Source of the DNA: Bombus terrestris | Lineage: Eukaryota; Arthropoda; Insecta; Hymenoptera; Apidae | DNA: 64,000 bases | Assembly: GCF_910591885.1 (NCBI RefSeq) | Contig: NC_063274.1 | Coordinates: 20,792,164 to 20,856,163, forward strand | Reading direction: 5' to 3' | In this document: in pieces, positions 26,152-40,401 of the stretch | Numbering within the stretch: the first letter of the stretch is position 1 | How the letters are laid out: every line of letters starts with the position of its first letter | Translations under genes and position numbers: made by a program | Notes under the pieces: model-generated | Seen by the model: the letters and a program-made list of their open reading frames with translations, nothing else | The model's database searches: none | Told to the model about the DNA's origin: nothing

Positions 26152-29100
26152 ATGTAGTATTACGATATAACGTATAACGTTATATACGATAACGATATAA
26201 CGTAAAACGTTATATACTATATGGATATAACGTATAACGTTATATACTATATCGATATAACGTATAACGTTATGTACTATAACGATATAACGTATAACGT
26301 TGTATACGATAACGATATAACGTATAACGTTATAAACTATATCGTTATAACGTATAACGTTATATACTATATCGATATAATGTATAACGTTATATACGAT
26401 AACGATATAACGTATAACGTTATGTACTATAACGATATAACGTATAACGTTATATACGATAACGATATAACGTATAACGTTAAAAACTATATCGTTATAA
26501 CGTATAACGTTATATACTATATCGATATAATGTATAACGTTATATACTACAACGATATAACGTAAAACGTTATATACGATAACGATATAACGTATAACGT
26601 TATAAACTATATCGTTATAACGTATAACGTGATATGCTATATCGATATAACGTATAACGTTATGTACTATAACGATATAACTTACAACGTTATATACGGT
26701 AACGATATAACGTATAACGTTATGTACTATAACGATATAACGTATAACGTTATATACGATAACGATATAACGTATAACGTTATATACGATAACGATATAA
26801 CGGATAACGTTATATACGATAGCGATATAACGTATAACGTTATATACGATAACGATATAACGTATAACGTTATGTACTATAACGATATAACGTATAACGT
26901 TATATACTATAACGATATAACGTAAAACGTTATATACGATATCGATATAACGTATAACGTTATATACGATAACGATATAACGTATAACGTTACGTACTAT
27001 AACGATATAACGTAAAACGTTATGTACTATAACGATATAACGTATAACGTTATATACGATAACGATATAACGTATAACGTTATAAGCTATAACGTGATAT
27101 GCTATATCGATATAACGTATAACGTTATATACTATAACGATATAACGTCAAACGTTATATACGATAACGTTATAACGTATAACGTTATGTACTATAACGA
27201 TATAACGTATAACGTTATATACTATAACGATATAACGTATAACGTTATGTAGTATTACGATATAACGTATAACGTTATGTAGTATTACGATATAACGTAT
27301 AACGTTATATACGATAACGATATAACGCATAACGTTATATACTATAACGATATAACGTAAAACGTTATATACGATATCGATATAACGTATAACGTTATAT
27401 ACGATAACGATATAACGTATAACGTTATGTACTATAACGATATAACGTATAACGTTATATACTATAACGATATAACGTATAACGTTATGTAGTATTACGA
27501 TATAACGTATAACGTTATGTAGTATTACGATATAACGTATAACGTTATATACGATAACGATATAACGCATAACGTTATATACTATAACGATATAACGTAA
27601 AACGTTATATACGATATCGATATAACGTATAACGTTATATACGATAACGATATAACGTATAACGTTATAAACTATATCGTTATAACGTATAACGTTATAT
27701 GCTATATCCATAAAACGTATAACGTTATATACTATAACGATATAACGTAAAACGTTATATACGATAACGATATAACGTATAACGTTATATACGATAACGA
27801 TATAACGTATAACGTTATAAACTATATCGTTATAACGTATAACGTTATATGCTATATCCATATAACGTATAACGTTATATACGATAACGATATAACGCAT
27901 AACGTTATATACTATAACGATATAACGTAAAACGTTATATACGATATCGATATAACGTATAACGTTATATACGATAACGATATAACGTATAACGTTATAA
28001 ACTATATCGTTATAACGTATAACGTTATATGCTATATCCATAAAACGTATAACGTTATATACTATAGCGATATAAAGTATAACGTCATGTACTATAACGA
28101 TATAACGTATAACGTTGTATACGATAACGATATAACGTATAACGTTATAAACTATATCGTTATAACGGATAACGTTATATACTATATCGATATAATGTAT
28201 AACGTTATATACGATAACGATATAACGTATAACGTTATGTGCTATAACGATATAACGTATAACGTTATATACGATAACGATATAACGTATAACGTTAAAA
28301 ACTATATCGTTATAACGTATAACGTTATATGTTATATCGATATAGTGTATAACGTTATATACTATAACGATATAACGTAAAACGTTATATACGATAACGA
28401 TATAACGTATAACGTCATGTACTATAACGATATAACGTATAACGTTGTATACGATAACGATATAACGTATAACGTTATAAACTATATCGTTATAACGGAT
28501 AACGTTATATACTATATCGATATAATGTATAACGTTATATACGATAACGATATAACGTATAACGTTATGTACTATAACGATATAACGTATAACGTTATAT
28601 ACGATAACGATATAACGTATAACGTTAAAAACTATATCGTTATAACGTATAACGTTATATACTATATCGATATAGTGTATAACGTTATATACTATATCGA
28701 TATAATGTATAACGTTATGTACTATAACGATATAACGTACAACGTTATATACGATAACGATATAACGTATAACGTTATGTACTATAACGTTATAACGTAT
28801 AACGTTATATTCGATAACGATATAACGTATAACGTTATGTACTCTAACGATATAACGTATAACGTTATATACGATAACGATATAACGTATAACGTTAAAA
28901 ACTATATCGTTATAATGTATAACGTGATATGCTATATCGATATAACGTATAACGTTATATACTATAACGATATAACGTATAACGTTATGTAGTATTACGA
29001 TATAACGTATAACGTTATATACGATAACGATATAACGTATAACGTTATAAACTATATCGTTATAACGTATAACGTTATATGCTATATCCATATAACGTAT

Positions 29101-29307
29101 AACGTTATGTACGATAACGATATAACGTATAACGTTATAAACTATATCGTTATAACGGATAACGTTATATACTATATCGATATAATGTATAACGTTATAT
29201 ACGATAACGATATAACGTATAACGTTATGTACTATAACGATATAACGTATAACGTTATATACGATAACGATATAACGTATAACGTTAAAAACTATATCGT
29301 TATAACG

Positions 29308-29349
29308 TATAACGTTATATACTATATCGATATAGTATATAACGTTATA
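29308..29349. repeat. 42-bp perfect palindrome
   Basis: The monomer at 29,317 is the perfect dyad with halves ATATACTATATC and GATATAGTATAT, as at 8,339. A second copy lies one 330-bp period later at 29,638-29,679. Confidence 0.9.
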
Positions 29350-29637
29350 TACTACAACGATATAACGTAAAACGTTATATACGATAACGATATAACGTAT
29401 AACGTCATGTACTATAACGATATAACGTATAACGTTGTATACGATAACGATATAACGTATAACGTTATAAACTATATCGTTATAACGGATAACGTTATAT
29501 ACTATATCGATATAATGTATAACGTTATATACGATAACGATATAACGTATAACGTTATGTACTATAACGATATAACGTATAACGTTATATACGATAACGA
29601 TATAACGTATAACGTTAAAAACTATATCGTTATAACG

Positions 29638-29679
29638 TATAACGTTATATACTATATCGATATAGTATATAACGTTATA
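29638..29679. repeat. 42-bp perfect palindrome
   Basis: This is the same dyad as at 29,308-29,349. It is followed by a monomer whose 3-bp spacer is flipped at 29,699-29,701. Confidence 0.9.
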
Positions 29680-29698
29680 TACTACAACGATATAACGT

Positions 29699-29701
29699 TA
29701 T
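29699..29701. repeat. Flipped 3-bp spacer
   Basis: TAT lies between AACGT (29,694-29,698) and ACGTT (29,702-29,706), where the consensus has ATA. Confidence 0.88.
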
Positions 29702-29968
29702 ACGTTATATACGATAACGATATAACGTATAACGTCATGTACTATAACGATATAACGTATAACGTTGTATACGATAACGATATAACGTATAACGTTATAA
29801 ACTATATCGTTATAACGGATAACGTTATATACTATATCGATATAATGTATAACGTTATATACGATAACGATATAACGTATAACGTTATATACTATAACGA
29901 TATAACGTATAACGTTATATACGATAACGATATAACGTATAACGTTAAAAACTATATCGTTATAACGT

Positions 29969-30038
29969 ATAACGTTATACATTATATCGATATAGTATAT
30001 AACGTTATATACTATATCGATATAATGTATAACGTTAT
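29969..30038. repeat. 70-bp perfect palindrome (head-to-head monomer pair)
   Basis: An inverted monomer (29,977-30,006, starting ATACATTATATC) is followed at once by the forward version of the same monomer (30,007-30,036, starting ATATACTATATC and ending ATGTATAACGTT). The dyad centre is AACGTT at 30,001-30,006, and pairing is complete for 35 bases on each side. Each monomer also has its own ATCGAT centre, so the structure is a palindrome made of near-palindromes. Confidence 0.94.
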
Positions 30039-30448
30039 GTACTATAACGATATAACGTACAACGTTATATACGATAACGATATAACGTATAACGTTATGT
30101 ACTATAACGATATAACGTATAACGTTATATTCGATAACGATATAACGTATAACGTTATGTACTCTAACGATATAACGTATAACGTTATATACGATAACGA
30201 TATACCGTATAACGTTAAAAACTATATCGTTATAACGTATAACGTGATATGCTATATCGATATAACGTATAACGTTATATACTATAACGATATAACGTAT
30301 AACGTTATGTAGTATTACGATATAACGTATAACGTTATGTAGTATTACGATATAACGTATAACGTTATGTAGTATTACGATATAACGTATAACGTTATAT
30401 ACGATAACGATATAACGCATAACGTTATATACTATAACGATATAACGT

Positions 30449-30451
30449 TAT
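30449..30451. repeat. Flipped 3-bp spacer
   Basis: TAT lies between AACGT (30,444-30,448) and ACGTT (30,452-30,456). The paralog at 40,184-40,186 has the same flip. At 16,350 the flip continues into a whole inverted monomer. Confidence 0.88.
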
Positions 30452-31971
30452 ACGTTATATACGATATCGATATAACGTATAACGTTATATACGATAACGA
30501 TATAACGTATAACGTTATGTACTATAACGATATAACGTAAAACGTTATATACGATAGCGATATAACGTATAACGTTATATACGATAACGATATAACGTTT
30601 AACGTTATGTACTATAACGATATAACGTATAACGTTATATACGATAACGATATAACGTATAACGTTATAAGCTATAACGTGATATGCTATATCGATATAA
30701 CGTATAACGTTATATACTATAACGATATAACGTCAAACGTTATATACGATAACGTTATAACGTATAACGTTATGTACTATAACGATATAACGTATAACGT
30801 TATATACTATAACGATATAACGTATAACGTTATGTAGTATTACGATATAACGTATAACGTTATGTAGTATTACGATATAACGTATAACGTTATATACGAT
30901 AACGATATAACGCATAACGTTATATACTATAACGATATAACGTTAAACGTTATATACGATATCGATATAACGTATAACGTTATATACGATAACGATATAA
31001 CGTATAACGTTATGTACTATAACGATATAACGTATAACGTTATATACTATAACGATATAACGTATAACGTTATGTAGTATTACGATATAACGTATAACGT
31101 TATGTAGTATTACGATATAACGTATAACGTTATATACGATAACGATATAACGCATAACGTTATATACTATAACGATATAACGTAAAACGTTATATACGAT
31201 ATCGATATAACGTATAACGTTATATACGATAACGATATAACGTATAACGTTATAAACTATATCGTTATAACGTATAACGTTATATGCTATATCCATATAA
31301 CGTATAACGTTATATACTATAACGATATAACGTAAAACGTTATATACGATAACGAAATAACGTATAACGTTATATACGATAACGATATAACGTATAACGT
31401 TATAAACTATATCGTTATAACGTATAACGTTATATGCTATATCCATATAACGTATAACGTTATATACGATAACGATATAACGTATAACGTTATATACGAT
31501 AGCGATATAACGTATAACGTTATATACGATAACGATATAACGTATAACGTTATATACGATAACGATATAACGTATAACGTTATAAACTATATCGTTATAA
31601 CGTATAACGTTATATGCTATATCCATATAACGTATAACGTTATATACGATAACGATATAACGTATAACGTTATATACGATAGCGATATAACGTATAACGT
31701 TATATACGATAACGATATAACGTATAACGTCATGTACTATAACGATATAACGTATAACGTTGTATACGATAACGATATAACGTATAACGTTATAAACTAT
31801 ATCGTTATAACGGATAACGTTATATACTATATCGATATAATGTATAACGTTATATACGATAACGATATAACGTATAACGTTATGTACTATAACGATATAA
31901 CGTATAACGTTATATACGATAACGATATAACGTATAACGTTAAAAACTATATCGTTATAACGTATAACGTT

Positions 31972-32001
31972 ATACATTATATCGATATAGTACATAACGT
32001 T
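31972..32001 (-). repeat. Arm-switched monomer
   Basis: The monomer starts ATACATTATATC and ends GATATAGTACATAACGTT. Paralogs in the same 330-bp sub-repeat (for example 17,873) start ATATACTATATC and end GTGTATAACGTT. Apart from one base it is the inverted form. Confidence 0.85.
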
Positions 32002-34191
32002 ATATACTACAACGATATAACGTAAAACGTTATATACGATAACGATATAACGTATAACGTCATGTACTATAACGATATAACGTATAACGTTGTATACGAT
32101 AACGATATAACGTATAACGTTATAAACTATATCGTTATAACGGATAACGTTATATACTATATCGATATAATGTATAACGTTATATACGATAACGATATAA
32201 CGTATAACGTTATGTACTATAACGATATAACGTATAACGTTATATACGATAACGATATAACGTATAACGTTAAAAACTATATCGTTATAACGTATAACGT
32301 TATATACTATAACGATATAACGTATAACGTTATGTAGTATTACGATATAACGTATAACGTTATGTAGTATTACGATATAACGTATAACGTTATATACGAT
32401 AACGATATAACGCATAACGTTATATACTATAACGATATAACGTAAAACGTTATATACGATATCGATATAACGTATAACGTTATATACGATAACGATATAA
32501 CGTATAACGTTATGTACTATAACGATATAACGTAAAACGTTATATACGATAACGATATAACGTATAACGTTATAAACTATATCGTTATAACGTATAACGT
32601 TATGTAGTATTACGATATAACGTATAACGTTATATACTATAACGATATACCGTATAACGTTATATACGATAACGATATAACGTATAACGTTATATACGAT
32701 AGCGATATAACGTATAACGTTATATACGATAACGATATAACGTTTAACGTTATGTACTATAACGATATAACGTATAACGTTATATACGATAACGATATAA
32801 CGTATAACGTTATATACTATATCGATATAACGTAAAACGTTATATACTATATCGATGTAACGTAAAACGTTATATACTATATCGATATAACGTATAACGT
32901 TATAAACTATATCGTTATAACGTATAACGTTATATACTATAACGATATAACGTATAACGTTATGTAGTATTACGATATAACGTATAACGTTATGTATTAT
33001 TACGATATAACGTATAACGTTATGTAGTATTACGATATAACGTATAACGTTATATACGATAACGATATAACGCATAACGTTATGTATTATTACGATATAA
33101 CGTATAACGTTATATGCTATATCCATATAACGTATAACGTTATGTACTATAACGATATAACGTAAAACGTTATATACGATAACGATATAACGTATAACGT
33201 TATATACGATAACGATATAACGTATAACGTTATAAACTATATTGTTATAACGTATAACGTTATATGCTATATCCATATAATGTATAACGTTATATACGAT
33301 AACGATATAACGTATAACGTTATATACGATAGCGATATAACGTATAACGTTATATACGATAACTATATAACGTATAACGTTAAAAACTATATCGTTATAA
33401 CGTATAACGTTATATACGATAACGATATAACGTATAACGTTATGTACTATAACGATATAACGTATAACGTTATATACTATAACGATATAACGCATAACGT
33501 TATATACGATAACGATATAACGCATAACGTTATATACGATAACGATATAACGTATAACGTTATAAACTATATCGTTATAACGTATAACGTGATATGCTAT
33601 ATCGATATAGCGTATAACGGTATGTACTATAACGATATAACGTATAACGTTATGTAGTATTACGATATAACGTATAACGTTAGATACTATAACGATATGA
33701 CGTATAACGTTATGTAGTATTACGATATAACGTATAACGTTATGTAGTATTACGATATAACGTATAACGTTATATACGATAACGATATAACGTAAAACGT
33801 TATATACTATATGGATATAACGTATAACGTTATATACTATATCGATATAACGTATAACGTTATGTACTATAACGATATAACGTATAACGTTGTATACGAT
33901 AACGATATAACGTATAACGTTATAAACTATATCGTTATAACGTATAACGTTATATACTATATCGATATAATGTATAACGTTATATACGATAACGATATAA
34001 CGTATAACGTTATGTACTATAACGATATAACGTATAACGTTATATACGATAACGATATAACGTATAACGTTAAAAACTATATCGTTATAACGTATAACGT
34101 TATATACTATATCGATATAATGTATAACGTTATATACTATAACGATATAACGTAAAACGTTATATACGATAACGATATAACGTATAACGTT

Positions 34192-34221
34192 ATACGTTAT
34201 ATCGTTATAACGTATAACGTT
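34192..34221. repeat. Hairpin monomer with 10-bp arms
   Basis: ATACGTTATA and TATAACGTAT are complementary arms separated by TCGT. The paralogs at 10,538, 20,093 and 43,927 start ATAAGCTATATCG, and 3,661 is a full inversion. The left half here equals the inverted form and the right half the forward form. Confidence 0.9.
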
Positions 34222-36921
34222 ATATACTATAACGATATAACGTATAACGTTATGTAGTATTACGATATAACGTATAACGTTATGTAGTATTACGATATAA
34301 CGTATAACGTTATATGCTATAACCATATAACGTATAACGTTATATACTATAACGATATAACGTATAACGTTATATTCGATAACGATATAACGTATAACGT
34401 TATGTACTCTAACGATATAACGTATAACGTTATATACGATAACGATATACCGTATAACGTTAAAAACTATATCGTTATAACGTATAACGTGATATGCTAT
34501 ATCGATATAACGTATAACGTTATATACTATAACGATATAACGTATAACGTTATGTAGTATTACGATATAACGTATAACGTTATGTAGTATTACGATATAA
34601 CGTATAACGTTATGTAGTATTACGATATAACGTATAACGTTATATGCTATATCCATATAACGTATAACGTTATATACTATAACGATATAACGTAAAACGT
34701 TATATACTATAACGATATAACGTAAAACGTTATATACTATATCGATATAACGTATAACGTTATATACGATAACGATATAACGCATAACGTTATATACGAT
34801 AACGATATAACGTATAACGTTATATACGATAGCGATATAACGTATAACGTTATGTAGTATTACGATATAACGTATAACGTTATGTAGTATTACGATATAA
34901 CGTATAACGTTATGTAGTATTACGATATAACGTATAACGTTATATGGTATATCCATATAACGTATAACGTTATATACGATAACGATATAACGCATAACGT
35001 TATATACGATAACGATATAACGTATAACGTTATATACGATAACGATATAACGTATAACGTTATGTACTATAACGATATAACGTATAACGTTATATACTAT
35101 AACGATATAACGCATAACGTTATATACGATAACGATATAACGCATAACGTTATATACGATAACGATATAACGTATAACGTTATAAACTATATCGATATAA
35201 CGTATAACGTGATATGCTATATCGATATAGCGTATAACGTTATGTAGTATTACGATATAACGTATAACGTTATGTAGTATCACGATATAATGTATAACGT
35301 TATATGCTATATCCATATAACGTATAACGTTATATACTATAACGATATAACGTAAAACGTTATATACTATATCGATATAACATATAACGTTAGATACTAT
35401 AACGATATAACGTATAACGTTATGTAGTATTACGATATAACGTATAACGTTATGTAGTATTACGATATAACGTATAACGTTATATACGATAACGATATAA
35501 CGTAAAACGTTATATACTATATGGATATAACGCATAACGTTATGTAGTATTACGATATAACGTATAACGTTATATGGTATATCCATATAACGTATAACGT
35601 TATATACGATAACGATATAACGTATAACGTTGTATACGATAACGATATAACGTATAACGTTATAAACTATATCGTTATAACGTATAACGTTATATACTAT
35701 ATCGATATAATGTATAACGTTATATACGATAACGATATAACGTATAACGTTATGTACTATAACGATATAACGTATAACGTTATATACGATAACGATATAA
35801 CGTATAACGTTATAAACTATATCGTTATAACGTATAACGTTATATACTACAACGATATAACGTATAACGTTATGTAGTATTACGATATAACGTATAACGT
35901 TATGTAGTATTACGATATAACGTATAACGTTATATGCTATAACCATATAACGTATAACGTTATATACTATAACGATATAACGTATAACGTTATATACGAT
36001 AACGATATAACGTATAACGTTATATACTATAACGATATAACGTAAAACGTTATATACGATATCGATATAACGTATAACGTTATATACGATAACGATATAA
36101 CGTATAACGTTATATACGATAACGATATAACGTAAAACGTTATATACTATATCGATATAACGTATAACGTTATGTAGTATTACGATATAACGTATAACGT
36201 TATGTAGTATTACGATATAACGTATAACGTTATGTAGTATTACGATATAACGTATAACGTTATATGCTATATACATATAACGTATAACGTTATATACTAT
36301 AACGATATAACGTAAAACGTTATATACTATATCGATATAACGTATAACGTTATATACTATAACGATATAACGTATAACGTTATGTAGTATTACGATATAA
36401 CGTATAACGTTATATGCTATATCCATATAACGTATAACGTTATATACTATAACGATATAACGTAAAACGTTATATACTATATCGATATAACGTATAACGT
36501 TATGTACTATAACGATATAACGTATAACGTTACATACTATAACGATATAACGTAAAACGTTATATACGATATCGATATAACGTATAATGTTATATACGAT
36601 AACGATATAACGTATAACGTTATGTACTATAACGATATAACGTAAAACGTTATATACGATAACGATATAACGTATAACGTTATGTAGTAATACGATATAA
36701 CGTATAACGTTATGTAGTATTACGATATAACGTATAACGTTATATGTTATATGCATATAACGTATAACGTTATATACTATAACGATATACCGTATAACGT
36801 TATATACGATAACGATATAACGTATAACGTTATATACGATAGCGATATAACGTATAACGTTATATACGATAACGATATAACGTATAACGTTATGTACTAT
36901 AACGATATAACGTATAACGTT

Positions 36922-38751
36922 ATATACTATAACGATATAACGCATAACGTTATATACGATAACGATATAACGCATAACGTTATATACGATAACGATATAA
37001 CGTATAACGTTATAAACTATATCGTTATAACGTATAACGTGATATGCTATATCGATATAGCGTATAACGTTATGTACTATAACGATATAACGTATAACGT
37101 TATGTAGTATTACGATATAACGTATAACGTTATGTAGTATTACGATATAACGTATAACGTTATGTAGTATCACGATATAATGTATAACGTTATATGCTAT
37201 ATCCATATAACGTATAACGTTATATACTATAACGATATAACGTAAAACGTTATATACTATATCGATATAACATATAACGTTAGATACTATAACGATATAA
37301 CGTATAACGTTATGTAGTATTACGATATAACGTATAACGTTATGTAGTATTACGATATAACGTATAACGTTATATACGATAACGATATAACGTAAAACGT
37401 TATATACTATATGGATATAACGTATAACGTTATATACTATATCGATATAACGTATAACGTTATGTACTATAACGATATAACGTAAAACGTTATATACGAT
37501 ATCGATATAACGTATAACGTGATATGCTATATCGATATAACGTATAACGTTATGTACTATAACGATATAACGTACAACGTTATATACGGTAACGATATAA
37601 CGTATAACGTTATGTACTATAAGGATATAACGTATAACGTTATGTACTATAACGATATAACGTAAAACGTTATATACGATATCGATATAACGTATAACGT
37701 TATATACGATAACGATATAACGTACAACGTTATGTACTATAACGATATAACGTAAAACGTTATATACTATAACGATATAACGTAAAACGTTATATACGAT
37801 AACGATATAACGTATAACGTTATGTACTATAACGATATAACGCATAACGTTATATACGATAACGATATAACGCATAACGTTATATACGATAACGATATAA
37901 CGTATAACGTTATAAACTATATCGTTATAACGTATAACGTGATATGCTATATCGATATAGCGTATAACGTTATGTACTATAACGATATAACGTATAACGT
38001 TATGTAGTATTACGATATAACGTATAACGTTATGTAGTATTACGATATAACGTATAACGTTATGTAGTATCACGATATAATGTATAACGTTATATGCTAT
38101 ATCCATATAACGTATAACGTTATATACTATAACGATATAACGTAAAACGTTATATACTATATCGATATAACATATAACGTTAGATACTATAACGATATAA
38201 CGTATAACGTTATGTAGTATTACGATATAACGTATAACGTTATGTAGTATTACGATATAACGTATAACGTTATATACGATAACGATATAACGTAAAACGT
38301 TATATACTATATGGATATAACGTATAACGTTATATACTATATCGATATAACGTATAACGTTATGTACTATAACGATATAACGTATAACGTTATATACTAT
38401 ATCGATATAACGTATAACGTGATATGCTATATCGATATAACGTATAACGTTATGTACTATAACGATATAACGTACAACGTTATATACGGTAACGATATAA
38501 CGTATAACGTTATGTACTATAAGGATATAACGTATAACGTTATGTACTATAACGATATAACGTAAAACGTTATATACGATATCGATATAACGTATAACGT
38601 TATATACGATAACGATATAACGTACAACGTTATGTACTATAACGATATAACGTAAAACGTTATATACTATAACGATATAACGTAAAACGTTATATACGAT
38701 AACGATATAACGTATAACGTTATGTACTATAACGATATAACGTATAACGTT
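36922..38751 (+). repeat. Two-copy 750-bp block with linkers
   Basis: The block occurs at 36,922-37,671 and 37,822-38,571, each followed by linker monomers. Here, unlike in copy B, the six-monomer linker after the second block (38,572-38,751) is retained. Confidence 0.82.
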
Positions 38752-39381
38752 ATATACGATAACGATATAACGTATAACGTTATAAACTATATCGTTATAA
38801 CGTATAACGTTATATACTATAACGATATAACGTATAACTTTATGTAGTATTACGATATAACGTAAAACGTTATGTAGTATTACGATATAACGTATAACGT
38901 TATATGCTATAACCATATAACGTATAACGTTATATACTATAACGATATAACGTATAACGTTATAAACTATATCGTTATAACGTATAACGTTATATACGAT
39001 AACGATATAACGTATAACGTTAAAAACTATATCGTTATAACGTATAACGTTATATACTATATCGATATAGTGTATAACGTTATATACTACAACGATATAA
39101 CGTAAAACGTTATATACGATAACGATATAACGTATAACGTCATGTACTATAACGATATAACGTATAACGTTGTATACGATAACGATATAACGTATAACGT
39201 TATAAACTATATCGTTATAACGGATAACGTTATATACTATATCGATATAATGTATAACGTTATATACGATAACGATATAACGTATAACGTTATGTACTAT
39301 AACGATATAACGTATAACGTTATATACGATAACGATATAACGTATAACGTTAAAAACTATATCGTTATAACGTATAACGTT

Positions 39382-39411
39382 ATACATTATATCGATATAG
39401 TATATAACGTT
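39382..39411 (-). repeat. Inverted monomer
   Basis: The monomer starts ATACATTATATC and ends GATATAGTATATAACGTT, identical to the inverted monomer at 29,977. The paralogous monomer in copy 1 (15,548) has ATATACTATATC and a GTGTAT end. Confidence 0.88.
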
Positions 39412-39701
39412 ATATACTACAACGATATAACGTAAAACGTTATATACGATAACGATATAACGTATAACGTCATGTACTATAACGATATAACGTATAACGT
39501 TGTATACGATAACGATATAACGTATAACGTTATAAACTATATCGTTATAACGGATAACGTTATATACTATATCGATATAATGTATAACGTTATATACGAT
39601 AACGATATAACGTATAACGTTATGTACTATAACGATATAACGTATAACGTTATATACGATAACGATATAACGTATAACGTTAAAAACTATATCGTTATAA
39701 C

Positions 39702-39773
39702 GTATAACGTTATATACTATATCGATATAGTATATAACGTTATACATTATATCGATATAATGTATAACGTTAT
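39702..39773. repeat. Two overlapping perfect palindromes (44 bp and 40 bp)
   Basis: The monomer at 39,712 (halves ATATACTATATC and GATATAGTATAT) gives a 44-bp dyad at 39,702-39,745. The next monomer at 39,742 (halves ATACATTATATC and GATATAATGTAT) gives a 40-bp dyad at 39,734-39,773. They share the AACGTT between them. Confidence 0.91.
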
Positions 39774-40183
39774 GTACTATAACGATATAACGTACAACGT
39801 TATATACGATAACGATATAACGTATAACGTTATGTACTATAACGATATAACGTATAACGTTATATTCGATAACGATATAACGTATAACGTTATGTACTCT
39901 AACGATATAACGTATAACGTTATATACGATAACGATATACCGTATAACGTTAAAAACTATATCGTTATAACGTATAACGTGATATGCTATATCGATATAA
40001 CGTATAACGTTATATACTATAACGATATAACGTATAACGTTATGTAGTATTACGATATAACGTATAACGTTATGTAGTATTACGATATAACGTATAACGT
40101 TATGTAGTATTACGATATAACGTATAACGTTATATACGATAACGATATAACGCATAACGTTATATACTATAACGATATAACGT

Positions 40184-40186
40184 TAT
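40184..40186. repeat. Flipped 3-bp spacer
   Basis: TAT lies between AACGT (40,179-40,183) and ACGTT (40,187-40,191). It is paralogous to 30,449 and to the inverted monomer at 16,351. Confidence 0.88.
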
Positions 40187-40401
40187 ACGTTATATACGAT
40201 ATCGATATAACGTATAACGTTATATACGATAACGATATAACGTATAACGTTATGTACTATAACGATATAACGTAAAACGTTATATACGATAGCGATATAA
40301 CGTATAACGTTATATACGATAACGATATAACGTTTAACGTTATGTACTATAACGATATAACGTATAACGTTATATACGATAACGATATAACGTATAACGT
40401 T

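Larger units (their letters stand above)
8888..27081 (+). repeat. 18-kb segmental HOR duplication, copy 1
   Basis: This aligns with 32,542-50,675. The offset is 23,654 bp to about 14,917, then 23,834, then 23,864, then 23,594 near the end. The offset steps correspond to a 180-bp gain at 38,572-38,751, a 30-bp gain in the ATGTAGTATTACG run near 45,127-45,246, and a 270-bp loss at 50,106 (missing the equivalent of 26,242-26,511). All steps are whole monomers. The shared 15-bp and 29-bp odd-length monomers confirm common descent. Confidence 0.85.
16568..27081 (+). repeat. HOR unit C1 (10,514 bp, anchor to anchor)
   Basis: It opens with the 15-bp half-monomer, then a GTCAAACGTT monomer at 16,626, then the 240-bp pair, the 180-bp pair, the 330-bp pair, the 2.9-kb block (17,213-20,092) and a single copy of the 750-bp block (22,733-23,482). 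It contains the 29-bp monomer at 26,123. Its nearest relative is 40,402-50,675. Confidence 0.82.
29107..29976 (+). repeat. 330-bp repeat expanded to three copies
   Basis: Sub-repeats start at about 29,107 (missing its first monomer), 29,407 and 29,737. Each contains the GTATACGATAACG or related start, a GGATAAC monomer, an ATAATG monomer and an AAAAACTATATCG monomer. Elsewhere two copies are usual. Confidence 0.82.
27082..30666 (+). repeat. Short HOR unit (3,585 bp, anchor to anchor)
   Basis: It opens with the 15-bp half-monomer at 27,082-27,096. It resembles the beginning of the other HORs but then carries extra 330-bp sub-repeats (28,087, 28,417, 29,107, 29,407, 29,737) and lacks the 2.9-kb block. 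It contains CCATAAAACG variants at 27,697 and 28,027 and the 70-bp palindrome. It looks like an internally deleted and re-expanded HOR. Confidence 0.8.
30667..40401 (+). repeat. HOR unit C2 (9,735 bp, anchor to anchor)
   Basis: It opens with the half-monomer at 30,667-30,681. Its first part matches 16,568-20,092 and 40,402-43,926 at constant offsets (14,099 and 9,735 bp). Its later part, from 32,542, follows copy B and the two-copy 750-bp block. It is thus a mosaic between the two HOR lineages. Confidence 0.82.

Noticed and set aside
29969..30038. Rho-independent terminator or structured ncRNA at the long palindromes.
   Set aside because: The stems are AT-rich, lack a loop and a T-tract, and sit inside satellite DNA with no transcript evidence. 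A DNA-level explanation is simpler.
29407..30312. Plus-strand open frames of 60-301 codons with a YYNDITYNV-like repeat.
   Set aside because: They are the same satellite in another frame, ended by TAA in GTAAAAC monomers or TAG in ATGTAG monomers. ATG occurs simply because ATGTAC is a common variant.
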